A stretch of DNA of 57,929 nucleotides from JAGLQA01 sp023135565 (GTDB lineage: Bacteria > Acidobacteriota > Aminicenantia > UBA2199): NCBI GenBank assembly GCA_030639305.1, contig DAOWCY010000013.1, positions 1 to 57,929 on the forward strand. The letters run 5' to 3'. The notes below the pieces were generated by a model that saw nothing but the letters and a program-made list of their open reading frames with translations, was not told the DNA's origin and made no database searches. Position 1 is the stretch's first letter. Every line of letters begins with the position of its first letter. Made by a program: the position numbers and the translations under genes. Shown in pieces: positions 30,621-38,718 of this stretch.

Positions 30621-31484
30621 ATGATTACGATAGTCGGCAATATCTTAAACTCCAGTAATAAAAAGATCCTGGATAAGATGAATAAGATGGATTTCGATTT
30701 TGTCAGGAAGGAAGTACTGGCGCAGATTGCCGATGGGGCTGAATTTATCGAACTTTATGCCTGTCCGCTGATGGATAATGAGATGCCTTTCCTGCAAGAA
30801 GCGATCCGCATCATCGAGGGCAGCGGCGGGAAAGTGCTGGTGCGCAGCAGTAATATCGATACCTTGATAACCGTGGCGAAAATGGTGAAGAACGAGGTGG
30901 TATTAGGTGATATCGAGTTCGATAAAGAAAAAATCGACCGTTTTCTCGACGGCATTAAGGGTTTGAACGACCACAACATAAAAATAGTGGCTTTGATAAA
31001 AGAGAAAGGCGATGACGTGGATTTCTCCCCGGAAAAATCTTTACTAATCGCCCAAATGTTTATAGATTATTTATTGGATAACGGTGTACCCAGGAACAAC
31101 ATATTACTGGACCCGATACTCAGACCGCTGGAGGAAGGCCTTTTGAACGGCAAACTATTTTTAAATACCCTGGAACTGTTTAAGCTCGATTTCCCCCAGG
31201 TAAAAACCATTGCCAATTTAGCGACTTTATCGGAAGGTCTACCCATGAGGTACCTGATCTCTTCTCATTTTGTTTCCCTTGCTATCGAGAAGGGACTCGA
31301 TTATATCGTCCTGGATGTGTTAGAAAAATCGATAATAGAGTCTATAATTACCACCCTTACCATTATCGGTAAAGATAGAAATATGCAAACTTATTTGAGC
31401 TTCTGTAGGAATAATAGAGAAGCGCGAAGAAGAGCAAATCAAAAATCCTTTATGGAGGCTCCAGATTACCAGCAAAAAAATTAA
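30621..31484 (+). CDS. Dihydropteroate-synthase-like (pterin-binding) TIM-barrel protein
   Basis: 287 residues. It starts ITIVGNILNSSNKKILDKMN, like the opening of methyltetrahydrofolate:corrinoid methyltransferases, and contains LLDPILRPLEEGLLNG, like their substrate-loop region. The usual pterin-binding GADYLDxN is altered to GAEFIELYACP, so pterin binding is doubtful. It is the first gene of a run with pssA, msbA and yicC. A role in one-carbon or corrinoid metabolism is only an inference; a relative with a different substrate is equally possible. Confidence 0.6.
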   Translation: MITIVGNILNSSNKKILDKMNKMDFDFVRKEVLAQIADGAEFIELYACPLMDNEMPFLQEAIRIIEGSGGKVLVRSSNIDTLITVAKMVKNEVVLGDIEFDKEKIDRFLDGIKGLNDHNIKIVALIKEKGDDVDFSPEKSLLIAQMFIDYLLDNGVPRNNILLDPILRPLEEGLLNGKLFLNTLELFKLDFPQVKTIANLATLSEGLPMRYLISSHFVSLAIEKGLDYIVLDVLEKSIIESIITTLTIIGKDRNMQTYLSFCRNNREARRRANQKSFMEAPDYQQKN

Positions 31485-31530
31485 AAACAATGTAAAAAGA
31501 AAAGGAAGAAGGGTAAAAATCTCGAAATTG

Positions 31531-32283
31531 ATGAAGGTATCTTACCTGCCTTCCATATTTACCATTCTAAGTCTTCTTTTCGGCTACCTGGCTTTAGGAC
31601 TCATCATCAAAGGCAATTTCCCCAGGGCCATCTTTTTTATCACCGGCAGTGTGATTTTAGACGGTTTTGACGGTACGGTTGCCCGGCTGACCAAAACCGA
31701 GTCCAACTTCGGAGTGCAGCTCGACTCTTTAGTCGATGCTGTGACTTTTGGTCTTGTTACCGCCATAATGATCTATTTATGGGGATTCCAGGAGACCTAT
31801 CCGCAGATGGGTAAAGTCGTCGGTTTTATATTCTTAAGCGCAGGTATCATCAGGCTGGCCAGGTTTAACGTGCTTAAAGAAGCCGATGCCGTTCCTTCCA
31901 ATATCTTCGTGGGACTGCCTATACCGCTGGCTGCTCTCTCTATATGTTCATTTATCCTGATGTTGGGAGAACCCCTCAAGAATACAACGGATTTAATCCT
32001 ATTTGCGATTTTTGTAGTACTGATCGCTATTATGATGATCTCCAACGTGAAGTACCGCACCATGAAGAAAATCAGGACTAAACACAGTTTACCTGTCCTG
32101 CTCTTACTGGCGGGTACTGTTGCCTTAGCTATAAATTTCCCCACCTATACACTGCCTGCCCTGACTTTTTCTTATGTCATATCTCCCTTGTTCTTTTTCC
32201 TGTTGGACAAAATAAGAAAGGAAAAAAGACAATTCCCGGAAGATGTAGATGCCACCCCTACCCCCGATAGAATAGATACTTAA
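31531..32283 (+). CDS. pssA: CDP-diacylglycerol-serine O-phosphatidyltransferase
   Basis: Makes phosphatidylserine from CDP-diacylglycerol and serine in the membrane. 251 residues with about seven transmembrane helices. The CDP-alcohol phosphotransferase motif is complete: D-G-x2-A-R-x8-G-x3-D-x3-D, seen as DGTVARL through GVQLDSLVD near residues 47-70. ATG 31531 was chosen over the adjoining TTG. It follows the pterin-binding gene by 46 bases and precedes the exporter gene by 22 bases, so a phospholipid/envelope operon is likely. Confidence 0.93.
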   Translation: MKVSYLPSIFTILSLLFGYLALGLIIKGNFPRAIFFITGSVILDGFDGTVARLTKTESNFGVQLDSLVDAVTFGLVTAIMIYLWGFQETYPQMGKVVGFIFLSAGIIRLARFNVLKEADAVPSNIFVGLPIPLAALSICSFILMLGEPLKNTTDLILFAIFVVLIAIMMISNVKYRTMKKIRTKHSLPVLLLLAGTVALAINFPTYTLPALTFSYVISPLFFFLLDKIRKEKRQFPEDVDATPTPDRIDT

Positions 32284-32305
32284 AAACCACAGGAACTACC
32301 AGTTT

Positions 32306-34111
32306 ATGAGCGCTGAGAAAAACAACCTGCTGACCTATGTAAAGCCCTTTATTAGAAGATTTCTCCTGGCCTTTGTCTGTTTAGTTATGGTGGCGATTTT
32401 CAGCGCCCTTTTTCCTTTGATCATCCAGCCGGTCATGGATGAATTGTTTAGCGCCGGCGGCAGTCATTTATCCGGGAAAGCCAGGTATATCTACGAACTG
32501 ATCCAGTCTGTTTTCGGCGTCAGCAAAGAGGAGATGTCGTCTATACTGCCGTGGTTATTGTTTTTTTCTTTTCTCGGCCAGGCGATTTTCAATTTTCTCT
32601 CTCTCTACTTAATGAAAACCCTGGGCCTGAAAGTGATAAGAGACATCCGCGACAAGATGTATAAGAACCTGGTCAATCAATCCATCGAATTTCTCTCTAA
32701 AACCAAAACCGGCGACCTGATCTCCCGTATTTCCAATGATATCGAAAAAATCAAGTATGCCGTGTCCGAAACCCTGGCTATTTACGTCAGGGAGGTTTTC
32801 ACCCTGATAGCGCTTTTATGCGTGGTGTTTTACCAGGATTGGAAGATGTCTCTTTATTCCTTTCTTATCATCCCCGCGGCGGCGGGTTTTTTGTTCGCTT
32901 TCGGCAAAAAAGTAAAGAAAAAGGGCATCCAGTCCCAGGAAGCCATCGGTGAACTATCGAACTTCCTATCCGAATCCGTCAGCGGCAATAAGATCGTAAA
33001 AGCCTATAATATGGAAAATTTCGAGATCGATAAATTCGCGAAGTTGAATATGAATCATTACCGCATCAATTCTAAAATAGCGCTGTTATATTCACTGGCT
33101 CCTGCAATCATGCATACCATCGGCGGTCTGGTGGCGGCCATTATTATCACCATCGGTATGGAGCGGATCGCGGCGGGTGTGATGTCGCCGGGGCAATTTC
33201 TCTCTTTTTTAACCGCCCTTTTCCTGATGTACAACCCCATGAAACGGCTCTCCCAGGTAAACAACGATTACCAGCAGGGGATTGCCGGTTATGAAAGGAT
33301 CAGGCATATCATTTCCACCACCAACCCCATAAAAGACAAACCGGGCTCCATAGAGATGAAAGATATAAAAGGCAGCGTCGAATTCCGGGACATTTCATTT
33401 GCTTACCGCCCCGGCATCCCGGTGATCGAGGCTGTGAATTTCCAGGTTAACCCCGATGAAATGGTGGCCCTTGTGGGAGCCAGCGGTTCAGGAAAAACTA
33501 CGCTGATGAACCTTTTGATAAGGTTTTACGAAACCGATAAAGGGCGGATTTCGATAGACGGCCGGGATATAAAAGATTTTACCATAAAATCATTAAGAGA
33601 CGCCATCGGCCTGGTTACCCAGGATGTATTTTTATTTAATGAAACCGTCAGGAATAACATCGCATACGGCAGCCGGGATTATTCCTTCGCGGAGATCGAG
33701 AAAGCCGCTGAAATAGCCAGGGCAGCGGATTTTATCGAACAACTGCCGCAGCAGTACGACACCCTGGTAGGAGAAAGGGGAGCATTTCTTTCAAATGGTC
33801 AGCGCCAGCGCATATCCATTGCCCGCGCCATTTTAAAGAAGCCTGCCCTATTGATTTTCGATGAAGCCACATCATCATTGGACACCGAATCGGAGAAACT
33901 CATCCAGGAAGCCATGGTGGACGTTATGAAAGGCAGGACGACTTTTGTAATCGCCCACCGGTTATCTACCATTATCGAAGCGGATAATATACTGGTTATC
34001 GACAAAGGCCGGATCAAAGAGAACGGCAGCCACAAAGAACTGCTGAAGAAAAAAGGACTTTATTATTCGCTTTATAATTTACAATTCCCCGAGATGGGTA
34101 TTATAATGTAG
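32306..34111 (+). CDS. msbA: Lipid A/lipid-type ABC exporter (MsbA-like)
   Basis: 601-residue half-transporter with six transmembrane helices (residues ~15-320) and a C-terminal ATPase. Walker A GASGSGKTT, Q-loop VTQDVFLFNETVRNNI, signature LSNGQRQRISIARAIL, Walker B ALLIFDEATSSLD and H-loop FVIAHRLSTI. It probably flips lipid A or phospholipid across the inner membrane, as suggested by the pssA neighbour. A multidrug exporter role cannot be excluded from sequence. yicC follows after 8 bases. Confidence 0.9.
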   Translation: MSAEKNNLLTYVKPFIRRFLLAFVCLVMVAIFSALFPLIIQPVMDELFSAGGSHLSGKARYIYELIQSVFGVSKEEMSSILPWLLFFSFLGQAIFNFLSLYLMKTLGLKVIRDIRDKMYKNLVNQSIEFLSKTKTGDLISRISNDIEKIKYAVSETLAIYVREVFTLIALLCVVFYQDWKMSLYSFLIIPAAAGFLFAFGKKVKKKGIQSQEAIGELSNFLSESVSGNKIVKAYNMENFEIDKFAKLNMNHYRINSKIALLYSLAPAIMHTIGGLVAAIIITIGMERIAAGVMSPGQFLSFLTALFLMYNPMKRLSQVNNDYQQGIAGYERIRHIISTTNPIKDKPGSIEMKDIKGSVEFRDISFAYRPGIPVIEAVNFQVNPDEMVALVGASGSGKTTLMNLLIRFYETDKGRISIDGRDIKDFTIKSLRDAIGLVTQDVFLFNETVRNNIAYGSRDYSFAEIEKAAEIARAADFIEQLPQQYDTLVGERGAFLSNGQRQRISIARAILKKPALLIFDEATSSLDTESEKLIQEAMVDVMKGRTTFVIAHRLSTIIEADNILVIDKGRIKENGSHKELLKKKGLYYSLYNLQFPEMGIIM

Positions 34112-34119
34112 GAGAGAAC

Positions 34120-35004
34120 ATGAAAAGTATGACAGGGTTTGCCCAGGGCAGAACAGAGTTTAGCGATATTGCCATTAATATTTCTTTTAAATCATTGAAT
34201 CACCGTTTTCTCGATCTTAGTTTCAAGGGAACGGGGGTTACTCCCGAATCGGAGAAGTTAATCAAAGAGATCGTTAAGAATAGGATCAACCGGGGAAAAG
34301 TTGAGATCGTTTTTAATCTTTTCGATTCCAGGCAGAAGAAGTTTAACATCCAGTTTAATGAAAGTTTGCTGCAGGAGATACTCGAGCGGCTGCTGCCTTT
34401 AAAGGAGCAGTATGATGAAAAAATCGATTTATCTTTTGATTTTTTGTTAAAGATTCCCATGATTTTTCATCTCGAGTACATTGCCGAGGAGTCTGACGAG
34501 AGCAGCCTAACGGAGATCAAGGGATTCATCGAAAAAATCTTTGCTGAGTTTTTGCAGAGCAGGGAAGAAGAAGGCAGGTTTATTTTAAAGAGTTTACTGG
34601 ATAACATAGAAACAATAGAGAAGAACATTGAAATTACCAGGAAAAGTTCCGAAACACTCGAACAGGAACTCTTCATGAAGTATAAAGAAAAGATCGAAAA
34701 AATCCTGCAGGATTATGATATGGATGAAAAGCGCATCCTGCAGGAAGCGGCCGTAATAGCGGAAAAGAATTGTATAAACGAGGAGATCAACCGCTTAGAA
34801 GCGCATACGCAGAGATTAAAAAAACTGCTGGAAGACAACAAAGTGCCCATAAAAGGCAGGGAAGCCGATTTCTTAGCCCAGGAGATGCAGCGGGAGACGC
34901 ATACGATTGCAGCCAAGACCGGTTCCCAGGAGGTTTACGGTCATGTGTTGGCGATCAGGCGGGAAGTGGAGAAGATCAAGCAGCAAGTACAGAATGTGGA
35001 GTAA
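34120..35004 (+). CDS. yicC: YicC/YloC-family endoribonuclease
   Basis: 294 residues. N-terminal MKSMTGFAQGRTEF and SLNHRFLDLSFK, C-terminal EAAVIAEKNCINEEINRLEA, KKLLEDNKVPIKGREADFLA and QEMQRETHTIAAK are the family signatures. YicC-type proteins are RNA endonucleases that in E. coli affect small-RNA turnover. Usually a neighbour of gmk, which is here 6 kb away on the opposite strand. It is the last gene of the pssA-msbA run and is followed by family A repeat DNA. Confidence 0.93.
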   Translation: MKSMTGFAQGRTEFSDIAINISFKSLNHRFLDLSFKGTGVTPESEKLIKEIVKNRINRGKVEIVFNLFDSRQKKFNIQFNESLLQEILERLLPLKEQYDEKIDLSFDFLLKIPMIFHLEYIAEESDESSLTEIKGFIEKIFAEFLQSREEEGRFILKSLLDNIETIEKNIEITRKSSETLEQELFMKYKEKIEKILQDYDMDEKRILQEAAVIAEKNCINEEINRLEAHTQRLKKLLEDNKVPIKGREADFLAQEMQRETHTIAAKTGSQEVYGHVLAIRREVEKIKQQVQNVE

Positions 35005-35047
35005 CCCCGGCAGGGGCAGCGAGTGAGCGCTTTTGATTCTCAATTAT

Positions 35048-35106
35048 TAAAAGTTTTGTTCAAACTTTTTCAAAAGTTTGGCCCCCGGCAGGGTCGCCGA
35101 AGGCAA
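35048..35106 (+). repeat. Interspersed repeat family A copy
   Basis: AAAAGTTT / AAACTTTT / AAAAGTTT arms, then GGCCCCCGGCAGGG and CGCCGAAGGCAAAA. An extra CCCCGGCAGGGGC fragment lies at 35004-35018, just past the yicC stop. Confidence 0.8.
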
Positions 35107-35140
35107 AAAGTGATTTCATAGTAGAGTAGGCTCTTAAAAT

Positions 35141-35169
35141 TTGACAAAATTGATTTTTTATTACATAAT
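35141..35169 (+). promoter_or_regulatory. Promoter of the nucleotidyltransferase/AAA pair
   Basis: TTGACA (35141-35146), 17-base spacer, CATAAT (35164-35169). An AAGGTG ribosome site lies before ATG 35198. Confidence 0.6.
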
Positions 35170-35197
35170 ATTTTTGTAAAAAACAAAAGGTGCAAAA

Positions 35198-35563
35198 ATG
35201 AAAGCCCGCGTATTAAAAGAAGATCGAACAGTTAAAGATGCTGTGCTCCAGGTAATCAGGGAAATTTTCGCACAGAGGCAAATAGACATCGAGAAGATTG
35301 TTTTTTTTGGCAGCAGGGTCAGGGGGGATTTTGATAAAGACAGCGATTGGGATTTTCTGGTGATTGCGAATAAGGAATTAGAAATAAAAGAGAAGCACCG
35401 TTTAATTATCAGGATAAAGAGAGAATTGGCTAAAATGGGAATACCCAATGATATTATTATCCAATCTAAGAGCAGGTTCGATTTGATGAAGAATTACCCG
35501 GGTCATATCTCATACGCAGCTAACCTGGAAAGTGTTGAGGTTTTTAAATATGCGAAAATTTAG
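35198..35563 (+). CDS. MNT-type nucleotidyltransferase (Pol beta superfamily)
   Basis: 121 residues. The minimal nucleotidyltransferase motif is complete: GSRVRGDFDKDSDWDFLV (G-S-x2-R-G, then D-x-D) near residues 40-57, with a further acidic position in PNDIIIQSKS. MNT proteins are usually paired with a HEPN protein as antitoxin or AMP-transferase; no HEPN gene is present. Instead its last 14 bases overlap an AAA-ATPase/nuclease-like gene. The pair has its own promoter between two family A repeats. It may modify the partner protein or an RNA; unproven. Confidence 0.85.
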   Translation: MKARVLKEDRTVKDAVLQVIREIFAQRQIDIEKIVFFGSRVRGDFDKDSDWDFLVIANKELEIKEKHRLIIRIKRELAKMGIPNDIIIQSKSRFDLMKNYPGHISYAANLESVEVFKYAKI

Positions 35564-37145
35564 CTCATATGGACCGGTAGATAAGGACGTGCATTTTTAT
35601 GCCCCGCGAGAAGATTTAATCGACAGGACTCTAAACAGTTTAGTCGGCGAAAATTCACAAAAGGACGGTCATTACATCACCGTATGGGCGCCGCGGCAGA
35701 CCGGTAAATCATGGCTCATGGGGGAAGTACTCAGGAAGATAAGAAAGACCGGCAAATATGAAGCCGGCGCTTTCTCCATAGAATCGGCAAAACAAGAAAA
35801 AAACGAAGAAGAATTGGTTACCTTATTTTGTCAAAAAATAGCCGCTGCCTTTGGAAAAAAGAATCTACCGCAGGTTAAAAAAATCAAAGAAATCCCCTCT
35901 TTATTTACGAAGCAGTACTTTCAAAAACCGGTCATATTAGTCATCGACGAATTCGACGCCCTGGAGGAAAATTTCATTAACCGCTTTACCTCTATATTCA
36001 GGGACATATATGTCAACAGGTCTTACGAAAAAGAGAGAAGAAAAAAGGATAGGGGAAATCTACTTCATGGTCTGGCGTTGGTGGGTGTACGCAGTGTCCT
36101 GGGTATCGGGAACCTTAAAGGTTCGCCTTTTAATGTGCAGCGCAGCCTTCATGTGTCCAACCTTACCTGCGAAGAAGTAAACGGCCTGTTCAAATGGTAT
36201 GAAAAAGAGAGCGGCCAGCAGGTGGAACAGCAGGTGATCGACAAAGTCTTTGCTGAAACCCGCGGCCAACCGGGGCTAACCTGCTGGTTCGGTGAACTGT
36301 TGACCGAAACCTATAACAAAGAGAAAAATAAACCTATTACCCCGGCCAATTTCACAAAAGCCTATACCGCGGCCACCTCCCTTCTCCCTAACGCCAATGT
36401 GATTAATATCATCAGCAAAGCAAAACAGGAACCTTACCGGGAGACGGTACTGGAATTGTTCCGCACCGACAGGGCGATAGATTTCAAATTCGATAATCCG
36501 CATATAAATTTCCTTTATATGAATGGCGTTATCGAACCGGAAGAAGTGAGCGATACAGAGATTACCGTCAGGTTTGCCAATCCCTTTTTACACAAACGGT
36601 TGTTCAACTTTTTTTCCGATCAGTTATTCGACGTTATGGGCAAGCTGGTCGAACCTTTCGACAGCCTGGAAGATGCCGTCACGGAGGAAAGTTTAAATAT
36701 CGGCAATATCCTGCGCCGCTATCAAACCTACTTAGAAAAAAACCGCCGCTGGTTATTTAAAGAAGCGCCGCGCCGGAAAGATATGCGTATTTTTGAAGCC
36801 GTATTTCATTTCAACCTTTACATGTATCTTTTTAAGTTTCTCGAAAACAAAGGGGCGGATGTGTACCCCGAATTCCCTACCGGCAATGGCGAAATAGACA
36901 TCCTGGTAAAGTATAAAAACAACACTTACGGTCTCGAACTAAAATCTTATACCGATGTGGGCGGTTACAAGAGGGCCTTAGACCAAGCCGCCCGTTATGG
37001 GGAAAGATTGCGCTTAAAAGAGATCACGCTGGTTTTTTTTATCGAATCTATCGACGAAGAGAACAGGCGGAAATATGAAGCCGCTTATGTAGAAAAAAGC
37101 AGCGCTGTAAAAGTGCTACCTGTGTTTATTAGCACCGGGGAATAG
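35550..37145 (+). CDS. AAA ATPase with C-terminal PD-(D/E)XK-like nuclease domain
   Basis: 531 residues from ATG 35550, overlapping the nucleotidyltransferase gene by 14 bases. The P-loop is VWAPRQTGKSWLMGEV (near residue 47) and Walker B is PVILVIDEFDAL, close to the AAA_35 family. A winged-helix-like middle region follows. The C-terminus has GEIDILVKYKNNTYGLELK, an Asp plus Glu-x-Lys pattern of a PD-(D/E)XK fold, with a glutamine-less helix DQAARYGERL after it. It is a different family from the protein at 20116 but shares the ATPase-plus-nuclease plan. Function inferred as mobile-element or defence related. Confidence 0.8.
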   Translation: MRKFSSYGPVDKDVHFYAPREDLIDRTLNSLVGENSQKDGHYITVWAPRQTGKSWLMGEVLRKIRKTGKYEAGAFSIESAKQEKNEEELVTLFCQKIAAAFGKKNLPQVKKIKEIPSLFTKQYFQKPVILVIDEFDALEENFINRFTSIFRDIYVNRSYEKERRKKDRGNLLHGLALVGVRSVLGIGNLKGSPFNVQRSLHVSNLTCEEVNGLFKWYEKESGQQVEQQVIDKVFAETRGQPGLTCWFGELLTETYNKEKNKPITPANFTKAYTAATSLLPNANVINIISKAKQEPYRETVLELFRTDRAIDFKFDNPHINFLYMNGVIEPEEVSDTEITVRFANPFLHKRLFNFFSDQLFDVMGKLVEPFDSLEDAVTEESLNIGNILRRYQTYLEKNRRWLFKEAPRRKDMRIFEAVFHFNLYMYLFKFLENKGADVYPEFPTGNGEIDILVKYKNNTYGLELKSYTDVGGYKRALDQAARYGERLRLKEITLVFFIESIDEENRRKYEAAYVEKSSAVKVLPVFISTGE

Positions 37146-37189
37146 CGCCTTTCGATAGGGAGCGTCCCGGTAATATTTAATCTTGCAGC

Positions 37190-37345
37190 GCGGGGAACCT
37201 ATGAGGGACTTTGAGGAGGGGAGTGCGCTTCTCAATCATCAAAAGTTTTGATCAAACTTTTTCAAAAGTTTGGCCCCCGGCAGGGAGATCCTTAGAGTTC
37301 TCGAATGCCGGTTTGCTGAGTGCTGAAGGCCGAAAGCTGAAAGCT
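37190..37345 (+). repeat. Repeat cluster: 40-base unit fragment, family A and family B
   Basis: 37190-37206 matches the GCGGGGAACCTATGAG part of the tandem units. 37238-37286 is a family A copy. 37297-37345 is a family B copy with TTCTCGAATGCCGGTTTGCT. No gene in 37146-37500; the aminotransferase promoter is at 37390. Confidence 0.75.
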
Positions 37346-37389
37346 GCTATCCAGTTTTTCCTAAAACCGGGAAGTTACGCCGAAATCGT

Positions 37390-37418
37390 TTGACTTTAAA
37401 TTTTTTCTGTGTTATATT
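37390..37418 (+). promoter_or_regulatory. Promoter of the aminotransferase-pckA unit
   Basis: TTGACT (37390-37395), 17-base spacer, TATATT (37413-37418), followed by a ~75-base leader and a CGGAGG ribosome site before ATG 37501. Confidence 0.55.
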
Positions 37419-37500
37419 CCTTACTCTTACTCCTACTTACTTAACAAGTAGTGTGGTAATTTTGATCTTTTGAAATAAAAAAATCGGAGGAATTAAAGCC

Positions 37501-38718
37501 ATGAGTATCAGCTTGATTGGGAAAACGATTAGCGAATCCGTGACGCTGAAAATGAATGAAATTGCGGCCATCCTGAGAGCAAAAGGCGACCCCCTCATTC
37601 ACCTCGGCGGCGGCGAACCGAAAACTAAGGTGCCGATAGATGCCATCACCAGCGCGGCAGCCCACCTCAACTCCGGCGAGGTGCGCTACGCTCCTGCTGA
37701 TGGAATCCCAGCCCTTAAAAAGTCTATTATTCGTTATACCGACGAATTCTATAAGCGTAGAGTGGAACCGGAAAACGTAATCGCTTCCGGGGGCGCTAAA
37801 CAAGCCCTGATGGTGGCTTTACAGGCCATCCTCGATCCACAGGACGAAGTCATATTCCCGGCCCCCTATTGGGTCAGCTACCCGGAAATGGTAAAACTGT
37901 GCGGCGCTAAACCGGTGCCCGTACTGCCTGAAGACGGCACTTTTTATCCCCGGCTGCAAGATATCGAACAGGTCTGCAGTTCCTATACCAAAGCGGTGAT
38001 AATCAACAGCCCCAACAACCCTTCCGGGGCCATGTACTCGGAAAAATTTATTGCCGAAATCGTCGAATTTTGCGAAAGAAAAGGCTACTACCTGATTATG
38101 GACGATATCTACCACCGCTTGATTTTCGACGGCAAAAAACCCATCAACTGCTGGGATTTTGTTAAAGATAAAACTGAAAATTCCAAAATGATCATTATCA
38201 ACGGCGTATCGAAACAGTATGCCATGACCGGTTTCCGCATCGGTTGGGCCGTTGCCAACAAAAAGTTGATCGAAGTGATGCGGAATATCCAGGCCCACCA
38301 AACATCCGGCCCCTCGGTGGTACTGCAAAAAGCAGCCGTAGCCGCCATAAACGGCGTTCAAACCTGCGTCGAAAGCCTGCGCCTAACCTTAGAAAACAAC
38401 TGCAAAATAATGATGGCGCAGTTGAACGCTTTCGACGGCGTTAAAGCTTACAAACCGGACGGCGCTTTTTACTGTTTTGCCGATTTTAGCGTATATAATA
38501 AAAATTCGGTAGAACTGGCTTTATTCCTGCTGGAAAAAGTCCAGGTGATTACCGTTCCCGGTTTACCCTTCGGGTTGGACGGCCACCTGCGCCTCTCTAC
38601 CTGCGGCACGGTAAAAGACATAACAGGAGGTATCGAGCGGATCAAATGGGCGCTCGATCCCAATTCACCCAATGAGTTGTACATTGGCGAAAGAAAATTA
38701 GTGAGGGATTGGCTATGA
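37501..38718 (+). CDS. Class I/II aminotransferase, probably aspartate aminotransferase
   Basis: 405 residues of the fold-type I PLP family. LGGGEPKTKVP near the N-terminus, RYAPADGIPALKKSI, SGGAKQALMVAL, the substrate-contacting INSPNNPSGAMYS, and the PLP lysine in NGVSKQYAMTGFRIGWAV near residue 237. Closest in feel to the bacterial Ib aspartate/prephenate aminotransferases. It overlaps pckA by four bases, which supports aspartate/oxaloacetate as the substrate pair. Other amino-acid substrates remain possible. Confidence 0.88.
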   Translation: MSISLIGKTISESVTLKMNEIAAILRAKGDPLIHLGGGEPKTKVPIDAITSAAAHLNSGEVRYAPADGIPALKKSIIRYTDEFYKRRVEPENVIASGGAKQALMVALQAILDPQDEVIFPAPYWVSYPEMVKLCGAKPVPVLPEDGTFYPRLQDIEQVCSSYTKAVIINSPNNPSGAMYSEKFIAEIVEFCERKGYYLIMDDIYHRLIFDGKKPINCWDFVKDKTENSKMIIINGVSKQYAMTGFRIGWAVANKKLIEVMRNIQAHQTSGPSVVLQKAAVAAINGVQTCVESLRLTLENNCKIMMAQLNAFDGVKAYKPDGAFYCFADFSVYNKNSVELALFLLEKVQVITVPGLPFGLDGHLRLSTCGTVKDITGGIERIKWALDPNSPNELYIGERKLVRDWL

